Below are positions 54,545-64,000 of a DNA stretch of 64,000 nucleotides, piece after piece; position 1 is the stretch's first letter; each line of letters begins with the position of its first letter. The position numbers and the translations under genes were made by a program. The stretch covers positions 1-64,000 of the forward strand of contig JAVTVY010037316.1 of NCBI GenBank assembly GCA_036873755.1, in the 5' to 3' direction. Source of the DNA: Hanleya hanleyi. Lineage: Eukaryota > Mollusca > Polyplacophora > Lepidopleurida > Hanleyidae. Under the pieces are notes generated by a model. That model was given only the letters and a program-made list of their open reading frames with translations. It was not told the origin of the DNA and made no database searches.

Positions 54545-54606
54545 TATTCGTAGACAAAGAAAATAATAGTGACTCGCGCTTTCGATATTTTCTTTGTCTA
54601 CGAATA
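54545..54606. repeat. Perfect 21-bp-stem hairpin upstream of TMEM161
   Basis: TATTCGTAGACAAAGAAAAT plus one A (54545-54565) is perfectly inverse to 54586-54606, with a 20-nt loop (54566-54585) containing GACTCGCGC. The flanks do not extend the pairing. It lies about 330 bp upstream of the TMEM161 start. It may be a structured RNA, a small foldback insertion or a cruciform site. Confidence 0.75.
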
Positions 54607-55104
54607 CTACATCACATTTTCTTTTCATATAACAGAAATTCATCTTTCTGATCTCCCGTCGCAGTTTCGTACTTTTGGCTAGTGAGATTACCCAGAGTGA
54701 TGCATGATAGGAGATTTCCCCCGCAGAAGTTAATCGTAAACCTGAGAATTTTTTGTCTTTTTTAGATTTCGTTATAGAGATTAAACTTCAATGTTTAATT
54801 GCTAATAAAAGCTATAAGATTATGCATTTTTTCTTCAATATGGGGGAAAGACAATATCAAGGTAACTCTGGGAACCCTCGTGGATGAGCTGCTTTCCAAA
54901 TTGTTATCATTCGATGTACATGGATAGGTCATCACCACCTCGTTTGTATCATCAAACAGTCTTTTAATCAATCTTAATAAATTAATATCATATCAATGCT
55001 CCCCAATCGTACATGTCGCTATATAGGATCGTATTTCAATTCAATTTGGTGTTCTGAGCGCCCATACCATGGCAGGCGAGGCCTTGCTTTTTTGTCGAAT
55101 TTGA

Positions 55105-56840
55105 GTATCCAAATGGATACCCGCAAAATCAATCCACGGGTATCCACCGGTATCCAATCACCATGGAGGGAGCATGACAGACCGATGAAGAGCAGGGGCT
55201 CAGCATGATAAAATGGAGCTAGGAAAGAGCATACATGTAAGTAAATCATATTCTCAGTACAGTACTCATGGATATCTTCAACTAGCCAGGAAATGACAAC
55301 CATGAATATGGCTTTTAATATTATGAATAATCCAAAAACTCAATTAAAAAACATTAACTGGATACATGTAATACATCGTCATCCATTACTATGTATCATA
55401 AGTCCAATGAAGAAATGAATAAAAAAATTATCATGATTTGATTAAAATAGTTGATTACCAGTATCTGTAATTAAATTTATTTATAATAGATTTTCATTTA
55501 TGGCCACATACCAAGCAACGTTCATCAGTTTTATGCACTGCTTGATAGCACAGTCTGGTGATGTTCCAAATGCCTTATGAAGCGTTGGCTGGGATGACTT
55601 ATTCGATGGTTCGTTAAATTCACAATGATGCCTTTTCATGACAATTACTCTTCAAATGTCGAGACAAACTATAGACAAACTATTAGGCTGTGCCTAATTT
55701 GCCATCATATTATATGATATTGTTTCCGCGTGTTTGTGACAAAGTTTGCATATAGCCAGGACGTATTTATTTTTTTTTCGTCGTTTTAGCCTACAGTTAA
55801 AATTGTCTTTCACATCATCTGGCCACTCACTGAAACCTTATACCGAGATAGATTTCCCCTTCACCATCATCCGAACGCATGGCACGATCATACGTAGAAA
55901 CTTCTGCTCATAGCCATGCGGTAACGGGTGCTATCTGAGTGTAATAGGGCGTTTCCCAAATGATCACATCCGACATTGGTGCAATCACATTCATACAACG
56001 AAGACACACCTCCAGAAAGCGATCGATTGAAATGATCCCATGGTGGGCCTCGAAGTGCCCCCATAACAAAATAAAAAGCATATCATTTCCCTGTGGTCTG
56101 CCGCCGATTTTATTTTGTTTTCAAATATGTTAGGTCGTTTGTAATATGATTTTTCTTAAGATAAACAAAGAAGCATGCTCCACTAGAGTGAGAAATAAAA
56201 TAGCTAATTCGCACAACTTCGTTTTGGTCTCGCGTAGACTCCCCCAGTCTTGCGCTTCGTGAAACTGACACGTCTGCATGTCTGAGAAATATTTGAATAC
56301 AGATAATTTCATTGGCTCGTTTAAATGGGGCCGACATTTGACCTCATGCTTTGGGAACAACTTTCGAACTGGATTATCTCCCTCTAGATAGATGGCGCCG
56401 TGTGAAATACATGCCGAATCACAGCGACAATCTAAGGGTAGTGTTTAGTGAAATGTGAAATGCCCTTAGCAAGCTAAGATGCCCTTGACAGATCCGACAG
56501 ACATTTGGACGGCATGATTGACTTCCGAAGAAGGTCGACATTCTCTGTCATACGACCCTTGTCAACAACAGCACATGTATACGCGATAAACGAGTATGGA
56601 TTGCGAACACTACCCAAAGTAGGAGAGTGGCCGTAAGACGTGTCGCCGTCGTAAAAACAAATACAAAAGCCATTTGCTGCACATCTCGCCGAAGAACCAT
56701 CAAAAAAATGTGTTTGTTCAACGGATCACATTAATAAATCTACAAGTAAGCTTTTTGGACAAGTATTTGTTTTTTTTGGGCATTCACACGCGGGTATCCA
56801 AATAGATACCGGTGAAGAGAATTTGCGGGTATCCCGGCGA
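55105..56840. other. Region framed by GGTATCC-type motifs
   Basis: GTATCCAAATGGATACCCGC, a near-palindrome, with GGGTATCCACCGGTATCC following (about 55107-55160). Related motifs GCGGGTATCCAAATAGATACC and TTGCGGGTATCCC appear at about 56793-56840. They may be ends of a 1.7-kb element. No ORF or TSD supports this firmly. Confidence 0.3.
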
Positions 56841-56976
56841 GTATTAGACTCGTACCTAGCCCTCAACTCACACGCACCGTTGGGGTCTAGTTAGCGGCAG
56901 GCATTTTGTATTCTCTGATTGGCTGAATTACCGGTCTAAATCTAGACCGGTAAATAGACCAATGTCAATATGTGTT

Positions 56977-56996
56977 GTTGTTGTTGTTGTTGTTCG
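56977..56996 (+). repeat. Short GTT microsatellite
   Basis: Six to seven GTT units in a row in non-coding sequence. Confidence 0.8.
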
Positions 56997-57375
56997 TGTG
57001 TATCTAGTGACCAGTACTCGTCTGTGGTGCGATAAAGGGCCTTGAGCGCTACGGCCACCAATCCACCAAGTATTATATAGATCCTTTGTAAGATTTGATG
57101 AGCGATGAGCGATTATGGTAGGTTTCCTAAATAAAGCCCTCGCTTCTACGACTACCACGACGTCCAGCAAGACGGTACATCTTCGGAAAATTTATGATCT
57201 ATTCCAAGGTTCTTAGCGTGACATGTTCATGATCAGGTCAGGGGATTTGCAGCATTTCTGTTCTTCATTCAATACATAGTACTGTTCATACGCCCTATGA
57301 TATTTTTTGTTGTTAACATTATGCAAGTTTTGTTGTTAAAAAAAATAAAACTGAACGTACTTGTAGGCCTACTTA

Positions 57376-58240
57376 TGGTTGGCCATCCCTGCCAGAATTC
57401 GTCATTTAGAGGCTGCCTCTAAATAATATATACCATGGTATAAAATGCCAAGCCTGCCATAATTCGTATTTAGAGGCTGCCTCTAATTATTTTGTACCAT
57501 GGTATAAAATGCCGAGCCTGCCATAATTCTTATTTAGAGGATGCCTGTAAATCGCCAAGCCTGCCACAATTCGTATTTAGAGGCTGCCTGTAAATAATAT
57601 ACACCCTGGTATAAAATGCCGAGCCTGTCATAATTCGTATTTAGAGGCTGCCTCTAATTATTTTGTACCATGGTATAAAATCGCCAAGCCTGCCATAATT
57701 CCCATTTAGAGGATGCCTCTAATTCATTTTGGCCGTAAGTCATAAACAACTCGATGTCATATCAAGAATATTAAATTTGACCAATGAGTAAACTTGTAAC
57801 AAGCGTAGAGATATGGCACCAAATTTGTGAAAGCGCATATCATTGGTGGAAGTAATAAGAAGGCGAAAATTACGACTTACGGCTACAATGAATTAGAGGC
57901 ATCCTCTAAATATGAATTATGGCAGGCTTGGCGATTTTATACCATGGTACAAAATAATTAGAGGCAGCCTCTAAATACGAATTTTGGCAGGCTCGGCATT
58001 TTATACCATGGTACAAAATAATTAGAGGCAGCCTCTAAATACGAATTGTGGCAGGCTTGGCGATTTAGAGGCATCCTCTAAATAGGAATTATGGCAGGCT
58101 TGGCATTTTATACCATGCATACAAAATAATTAGAGGCAGCCTCTAAATATGAAATATGGCAGGCTTGGCATTTTATACCATGGTATATATTATTTAGAGG
58201 CAGCCTCTAAATGACGAATTCTGGCAGGGATGGCCAACCA
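57376..58240. mobile_element. 865-bp foldback (palindromic) element
   Basis: The outer ends TGGTTGGCCATCCCTGCC and inverse are flanked by TA on both sides (57374-57375, 58241-58242). The inner ends GCCGTAAGTC (57732-57741) and GACTTACGGC (57874-57883) enclose a 132-bp loop, so the arms are about 360 bp. Each arm is built of units of about 75-90 bp that hold TATACCATGGTATA (perfect palindrome) and TTTAGAGGCTGCCTCTAAA (palindrome around one base). No ORF. The TA flanks fit a Tc1/mariner-type target, but the arms resemble Foldback elements. Confidence 0.85.
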
Positions 58241-58269
58241 TACGCAGTCTCCATTGCCTTTCACAAGGG

Positions 58270-58389
58270 AGTGAGTGAGTGAGTGAGTAGGATTTAACGT
58301 CGTTTTCAACAATTTTTCAGCCATATCACGACGGTGCCTACATGTGCCTGGACACGAGAGCGCCCTCAGTTCCTTTTACCCTGGACACC
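58270..58389 (-). mobile_element. 5'-truncated SINE of the same family
   Basis: A 120-bp copy of the SINE tail and body (GAGTGAGTGAGTGAG, GGATTTAACGTCGTTTTCAA, TATCACGACGGTGCC) lies between 12-bp target duplications CTTTCACAAGGG at 58258-58269 and 58390-58401. The 5S head is missing, as expected for incomplete reverse transcription. Confidence 0.85.
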
Positions 58390-59081
58390 CTTTCACAAGG
58401 GTACTAAATAAGGGGTGTACCAAGTCTCCCCTCCCCTACTATAATAGCAATGAGCACAAGTGTGATGGTTGAGCTAACTCGACTGATACAATCATGATAA
58501 TACATGTAAAACTAGTGGATCACGTGACCCAGTGCAGATGTTTTATAGTGGGCAATATTTCGCTGTAACGAATATATGAGTAGTCCGCGTTCACTTCCAG
58601 AAATAGAGTAATATGTTGAGTAGCATGGAGTGTTTGTCGCGCGCAAATGAAATGAAGTTCAGCCATTTTCTTTGTTTCCAATGCCGCGGTCGTCATTCTG
58701 TTGTTAAGACCTAAGACTTAGAGGTGCGTATACCCACGCCCACGTTTTATTATGTTGTATCCCAAACAGGCCTGTATATAGATTGGGGCCTACACTTAAT
58801 TTTATGTCCATGCTAATTGGAATAAGGTAAAATGCAAATTTTGCTTACACTAGTAATTTGATCTAGTTTGATCCAATGTTTTGTAGCTTACTCAATGAAT
58901 GATCCACACATGAGCCAATGGTGAGCCATACAGCAAGGTAGAATATTTGGTGATCCAAAATTGATTAATTTGTTTTGCGTTTTTTGTCGAATCTGACTTG
59001 ATGAGGTTGTTGTACCATCGATCCGTTTCCGGGTTTTATTGTCATGCATAGCGGTTAATGATTTTGGGTTGCTGTCGCGCC

Positions 59082-59173
59082 AAACACTATACAGCTGATT
59101 GTTCTGAAAGCACCTTGTGCGTTGTTTGTTGCGGTCAGGCCGTTAATGCTGGAATAAACCCGTTTTTCAGGTA
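59082..59173 (+). repeat. Exon-like block, copy 1 of a 92-bp duplication
   Basis: AAACACTA, then CAGCTGATTGTTCTGAAAGC and GCGGTCAGGCCGTTAATGCT, ending GTTTTTCAG followed by GTATGC. It is repeated at 59951-60042 with only two mismatches. The shared end at a CAG/GT border suggests an exon with its donor, such as alternative first exons of the downstream zinc-finger gene, but coding potential is low. Confidence 0.6.
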
Positions 59174-59950
59174 TGCTGACCCTAAAAAGTATGTAACATT
59201 ACAGATAAGGAGTTCCGAAAGTACACTAGAGCGTGTTTGTTACAGTGAAAGCAGTATGATCGATGATTTTCTGGATTTGTAAATATATATTGCGTTGTTG
59301 TTGTTTTGGCGGGAGTTCGCTCCAGGCTAAGTAACTGTTGCATAACGGCTGATCTGATGATGAGATTCAATGAAAGTATTGAGCAATTATTTCTAATATT
59401 ATAAGAGATACTTATTGAAACTGTAGCTGGAGTTAGAAAGTTCGTTGAGGCGCCTTTTATGTGTATTTCTCTAATGCGCACATGTTGCAGCTATGACCAT
59501 AAATTACTCTGAAAAGTATAGAATGAGCAGATAATGCATCACGTGGTTCTATAAAACGTATGTTTCATTATGTAAATTGATGTTTTGGCGTAATTTGATG
59601 AATGAATGCACTTCATTGCATGTTGAACAGTAGTAACAAAAATGAGTATTCCGCATCATGGGATTTTACTGTTTTCTCTGAAATTTCACTTAAAGGCACT
59701 TTGTTGTTGTTTGAGCTGTCTAAATCAACAGTAGTGGTAAAACAATCATCCGACGTCATAGGATTTTGCTGTTATCTCTGAAATTTTATTTAACATGTTT
59801 AAATGCACAAAATCGCTTCTAGATTTGTATTTGGTTTTGCTATAAAGAATAACATTAGTCAGAATAATTGGTAAATCCGATTATGCTTTATTTCCTTAAG
59901 TTACTGTCTTTATTCAAGGTAAATACAAATATTACACTGTAAAAACATGA

Positions 59951-60042
59951 AAACACTACACAGCTGATTGTTCTGAAAGCACGTTGTGCGTTGTTTGTTG
60001 CGGTCAGGCCGTTAATGCTGGAATAAACCCGTTTTTCAGGTA
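59951..60042 (+). repeat. Exon-like block, copy 2 of a 92-bp duplication
   Basis: Near-identical to 59082-59173. Here the CAG is followed by GTAAAA. Similarity stops sharply on both sides (only GTA is shared after CAG), so the duplicated unit is almost exactly the exon-like segment. Confidence 0.6.
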
Positions 60043-62406
60043 AAACCAGCCCTTTGTTGTGTGGTTTCTGGGACCCCGCCTAGCGCGCCTTTCCATCTGA
60101 ACTAGACGTATAACATAGTGAGTCAACATGTTGTCTCGTTGAGCCAACAAAATGAGCATTGCGTTACCCAGTTTGAACAATTTACCCAATTTATTAGGTC
60201 AAGGTAGATGACGGAACGTTAGTGTAGGATTTAGCTTGAAATGTGAAGATGGTGCACTGTGGGACAACTTATCTAACTCTGATGTTTAATACAGGAATCC
60301 CAGTAGGCTACATTATTATTAGTCGAAAGCTGTCAACCCCTATACAACACTATGTTGATTATAAGTAAAACAAATTCGGGACAAAAAATACCTTTGACCA
60401 GTTCAGGTAAATTTTCAGGACAGGATATTTTGTTATTTTTCATTACTGTTTTGGTATTATTGATAGAGGATGGACATGGATACTGTTTAATTGTAGCGGT
60501 TTATTATCTCAGATAAAATACTGTTAAAACAACCAGAAAACTTTGACAGTCCTAAGTATTCATCTCAGTTGGGCTATATCTGATGTAAGTATCTAACAAC
60601 CATGTATTCTAACATGAACATTGCCAAATTTGTGAAGTTGACAAGACTATGTCATTTCCACTCAATACTCAATCGGATTAACACAATGTAACTTGCACGT
60701 CAAGAGATAATATAGGCAATAGAAATGAAAAAACTCTTCCATCAATGAAACTACCTCATTTCCACTAGAAACGTACTCCCCTTAACTAGTTGAAAAAAAA
60801 GGTGGAAACGAAATTTAGACAAGTGAAGTTGTGTAACTTAAGTGACTTGCCACATAAGTTACAAAAGTGTCACATAATTTACATATAACAAAAGCCATGT
60901 AAATTAGAAAGCGTTTTTTTTTGTTGGAAGCAAATCCAAAATTTGTATTATATCAACATTAAGTAACTATTTCTAACATTTTTACCATGAAAGTATACAT
61001 CTAGAGACTCAGACAGTGCAGACTAAGTAAGGGGTCCAATTTCGTAGTTGTTAATTAATCAGAAAATAATTAGTAATGAAATAGTTCAGAAATTGTTATT
61101 CCTGTTCAAATCCATTATTATTTATTTCTAAACATTTCAAGTATTTTCCGAATAAATAGTCCATGGGACTGCAGGGATATACAGAAACCCACCCCATGTA
61201 ACTTATGTGATGCATATATGTTTGTCACGTGACACTGGTTAGCAATCGTTATACCCCCTTTGGTGAAATATGGCAAAGTGACATATGCCAACTACTCATA
61301 TCTACTAATTCATTGTTCAAGCTATGAGTTTTAAAATTCTTTCAACAGAATCAGCGAATTTGTAACACGAGTTCAATAAACCAAACCTGCCCTAATTCTC
61401 TGAGGACACTCTTTTAATTAAACCTGGAATCTAATTAATTTGACTGAAACTACCCCAAATTATTCAAATTATAGGAAATACTTTTATTTTAATGAATTGT
61501 TTTGTTATTGGTGTGGTCATGTGTCAGATGTTACAAATTCATCTCTAGCGGGAATGAAAATGTAACTGACATGACATGGATTCGCTCATGTATTTCGGGA
61601 GTTGTTTTCTTGTTTATTTTGGGAATGACGCCTGAGTGGCATGGTTACAATCTATAGGCATAGGCATTTTAACAGTATTTTTAGTGATTATATTTCATGC
61701 TTTTATTTCATATTTTGGGTTGAGTGACAGAAAAAAAGGTTCAAACTAGCTAAATTAGTTCAAACATCTACTGATGAAGGACATGGAATCTTCTCTTATT
61801 AGAATAATTGGTTGCTATTTTGCCAAAATATATGTTTTATATTACAATTATTTATGTACTAAAATTTGGGACGGTTGCAAAAATATAGGATATCTAGGAT
61901 ATAGGATGTTTATGATAACTGGGAGGCATGTGTGCTCACTAAACCCCAAGTCCATGCTCTTGTATGGACCATTCATACACCGCAAAGGGTATGATGCCCT
62001 CTTGGTCCCCGTTTCTTTCTTTAGAATTTAGTGGAAGGAGAATTTACTAGAATTGAATATGTGCCTGTATAATTTGGTTATTATTAGGTGTCCTGTTTTA
62101 CTCGCTACAAATTAAAGTCCCACGGGCAGGTATCGGGGAGCACTTTTTGGTTGACCATCAATCGTTTTTATATGCTATTGTCTTTCCCATGCATTCCAAG
62201 GCTGACAAAACTTCCGAAAAGATAATTTGGGTTGCTAGAGTTGAACAAAATTTAGATTTATCCACGAGACCCCAAAAAAAAGAAGATTTAATTCCGAATA
62301 AATGTAACCTATTCCTGAAGTGTTAATGAATACTGTAAGTCTTACTTGACGAAGAATAAAGTATGGTACACTTATATGCCATTAATCTGATGTATTTATT
62401 CCACAG

Positions 62407-62547
62407 AATACAGAGAAGGTGAAGATACCTAGTCCTTATGTGAGCTGGTGGATATTCGTGCACCACAGTAAACCAACTGAGAGATCAAAGAGTGACCAGG
62501 CGGATGTACAGTACAGACCCAATACTATTTCTGGACAACGAAAGTAG
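62407..62547 (+). other. Possible coding exon upstream of the zinc-finger ORF
   Basis: A good acceptor (TTTATTCCACAG) is followed by an open frame of 46 codons ending in TAG at 62545; it contains SPYVSWWIFVHH and is rich in Lys, Ser and Arg. I recognise no family. It could be a terminal exon of a gene running in from the left, or an internal exon of the zinc-finger gene using a weak GT donor near 62544. It may equally be chance. Confidence 0.25.
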
Positions 62548-62650
62548 ATTGAAATCTCGTAGATACTACAGTTTGAATTCTTTTCCCCCCAAGTAAACTG
62601 TCCTAACCCGATACAGTTTAATTTTGAAGCGAAATCTGAATATAAACAGT

Positions 62651-63529
62651 ATGGATACTCACTGCAATAGAAAGCATCTTGAGTGTTCATTGTGCGAGTA
62701 TAAGTGTAAGCAACAGCATCACCTGACCAGCCACATGAGAACTCACTCTGGAGAGGGCCCTTTCAATTGCCCATGGTGCAAGTACAAGTGTAAGCAACAG
62801 CGGAACCTGACCAGACACTTCAGAACTCACACTGGAGAGAAACCTTTCAAGTGTTTATTGTGTGATTACAAGTGTGCACAACAGCATAATCTGACAAGAC
62901 ACACGAGAACTCACACTGGAGAGAAACCCTTCAACTGTTCGTGGTGTGAGTACAAATGTACACAGCAGAATAGTCTGACAAGACATATGAGAACTCACAC
63001 TGGGGAGAAACCGTTCTTATGTTCATTGTGCAATTACAGGTCTGCAGACCAGAATAGCGTAATCAGCCACAGGAGAACTCACACTGGAGAGAAACCTTTC
63101 ACGTGTTCATTGTGTGAGTATAAATGTATACGACAGTTCAGCCTAACCAGCCACATGAGAACCCACACCGGAGAGAAAACCTTCAAGTGTTCGTTGTGTG
63201 AGTACAAATGTACACACCAGAGTGGTCTGACAACACACATTAGAAAGCACACTGGGGAGAAACCGTTCTTGTGTTTATTGTGCAAGTACAGGTGTTCATA
63301 TCGGTGTAACCTGACCATCCACATGAGAATTCACAGTGGAGAGAAACCTTTCGCGTGTTCATTGTGTCAGTACAAATGTACACAACAGCATCACCTGACC
63401 AGCCACATGAGAAATCACACTGGAGAGAAACCCTTTAAGTGTTCATTGTGTCAGTACAAATGTACACAACAGCATCACTTGACAAGACACATGGGAACTC
63501 ACACTGGAGAGAAAACCTTCGGGTGTTAA
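62651..63529 (+). CDS. C2H2 zinc-finger protein, ten tandem fingers, ends in a broken eleventh
   Basis: Seen: 292 codons from ATG 62651 to TAA 63527-63529. Ten fingers of C-X2-C-X12-H-X3-H are spaced 28 residues apart and joined by TGEKPF-type linkers; the first linker is the variant SGEGPF. Most fingers also share a third Cys in a YKC motif (CEYKCTQQHHLT), suggesting recent tandem duplication. Finger 5 (CNYRSADQNS) lacks this Cys but keeps the zinc ligands. The product ends at TGEKTFGC, the first Cys of an eleventh finger. Known: such poly-finger proteins bind DNA in the nucleus. No KRAB, BTB or ZAD domain is visible. The ATG at 62651 is the only in-frame ATG before finger 1, and an AACAG just before it may be a splice acceptor, so upstream coding exons are possible. 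It could be a functional truncated gene or a recently disabled copy. Confidence 0.8.
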   Translation: MDTHCNRKHLECSLCEYKCKQQHHLTSHMRTHSGEGPFNCPWCKYKCKQQRNLTRHFRTHTGEKPFKCLLCDYKCAQQHNLTRHTRTHTGEKPFNCSWCEYKCTQQNSLTRHMRTHTGEKPFLCSLCNYRSADQNSVISHRRTHTGEKPFTCSLCEYKCIRQFSLTSHMRTHTGEKTFKCSLCEYKCTHQSGLTTHIRKHTGEKPFLCLLCKYRCSYRCNLTIHMRIHSGEKPFACSLCQYKCTQQHHLTSHMRNHTGEKPFKCSLCQYKCTQQHHLTRHMGTHTGEKTFGC

Positions 63530-63790
63530 CTGTGTCGGTATAAATGTATACAACAGCAGCACCTCATCAGACACATGATAACTCACACTGGAGTATCTAA
63601 TCGAGAGCACTTGAGAACTCACACTGGAGAGAAGCGTTTCAAGTTTGTTTTAATTTGAGTACATGTGTGCTCATCAAGCAAAAATGTGCACAGCAGTGCA
63701 GCATTTGAGGAAATACTTGAGAACTCACACTGGTGAGAAGCGTTTCATGTGTTTATTGCGTTAATAGATGTGTGCACATCAAATTACAAC
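63530..63790 (+). pseudogene. Decayed zinc-finger sequence downstream of the stop
   Basis: Directly after the TAA the frame continues as a full eleventh finger (LCRYKCIQQQHL, then RHMITHTG), so one codon change separates it from the gene; the neighbouring fingers have TCA (Ser) at this place. The next finger lacks its Cys half but keeps LRTHTGEKRF, then meets TGA near 63657. A further LRTHTGEKRF-like segment at about 63719-63748 has lost its frame partner and is followed by stops. This reads as the eroding 3' end of a longer finger array. Confidence 0.75.
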
Positions 63791-64000
63791 ACATATAAGG
63801 GAAGTGGGAAGAGGTGCCGACATACTGACTGCGTCACATGACTTCACAGAATAATCTTCTGGTAAACCTATTCTAAAGTACATACCAAGAATCTAACGAT
63901 TCGTGATATGTGTTGTATCTCAGGTACGCTTTTATTGTACCTGTTCATTTGGCAACTTGAATGATATGACCACACGGCCCCTAGCACCGGCATAAGCGGT

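Larger units (their letters stand above)
54251..62406. other. Spacer between TMEM161 and the zinc-finger gene
   Basis: Contains a perfect 21-bp-stem hairpin (54545-54606), a region framed by GGTATCC-type motifs (about 55105-56840), a short GTT microsatellite, the 865-bp foldback element (57376-58240), a truncated SINE (58270-58389) and two copies of a 92-bp exon-like block (59082 and 59951). About 60050-62390 is AT-rich with no recognised feature. No protein family was recognised. Confidence 0.55.

Noticed and set aside
61774..62031. 85-codon plus-strand ORF
   Set aside because: AT-rich, no family recognised, no convincing splice or promoter context; length is within chance expectation.
62624..62650. 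Extension of the zinc-finger ORF to a TTG start
   Set aside because: Nuclear animal genes start at ATG; the ATG at 62651 is the only one before finger 1, and the extension adds no recognisable sequence.

Overview
The window is nuclear DNA of a metazoan, most likely a mollusc. The genes are intron-rich animal genes with GT/AG splice sites in consistent phase. Introns and spacers are packed with repeats of a kind well known from bivalves and gastropods: hairpin-capped elements carrying arrays of 110-200 bp cassettes (pearl/Helentron-like) and SINEs with a (GAGT)n-type tail. The species cannot be fixed from the sequence alone.

Layout. (1) Positions 953-20113, minus strand: the first 14 coding exons (554 codons, open at the left edge) of a BRWD/PHIP-family chromatin protein, covering a LisH-like N-terminus and the WD40 propeller. 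The bromodomains lie beyond the window. (2) 20114-23844: spacer between divergent genes, holding a CRE and YY1-like motifs close to the BRWD start, plus a SINE and foldback elements. (3) 23856-46293, plus strand: a complete DHDDS gene (catalytic subunit of dehydrodolichyl diphosphate synthase) in seven coding exons, 346 aa. (4) 46294-52747: spacer with a SINE, MITEs and a tRNA-like repeat, no supported gene. (5) 52748-54214, minus strand: a complete 488-aa TMEM161-family membrane protein in a single uninterrupted coding exon. (6) 54251-62400: spacer with a 21-bp perfect hairpin, an 865-bp palindromic foldback element and a duplicated exon-like block. (7) 62651-63529, plus strand: a C2H2 protein of ten fingers, cut by a nonsense codon inside an eleventh finger, with decayed finger sequence after it. 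The genes are housekeeping or regulatory loci and form no pathway together.

The most notable content is a set of five terminus families of elements that look like non-autonomous rolling-circle transposons (Helentron/pearl type). I call them A-E here. Each starts after a T-run with a GC-rich hairpin, carries GTCCGTCC-like spacers and a tandem cassette array, repeats the inverse of its first 10-12 bases near the right end, and in the clearest cases (B-E) stops at CTTGT. One BRWD intron holds a nest up to four levels deep: E inside E, then C inside E, then a SINE and an A-type element inside C. The E-in-E insertion leaves a reconstructable empty site in an A-run with no target duplication. The E-family cassettes are dense in nuclear-receptor site syntax (perfect ERE-type palindromes, DR1 and DR0 repeats) and sit in introns of both BRWD and DHDDS. 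A 2.5-kb, 51-bp minisatellite lies close to a BRWD splice donor, and the right end of a D element lies about 17 nt before a DHDDS splice acceptor.
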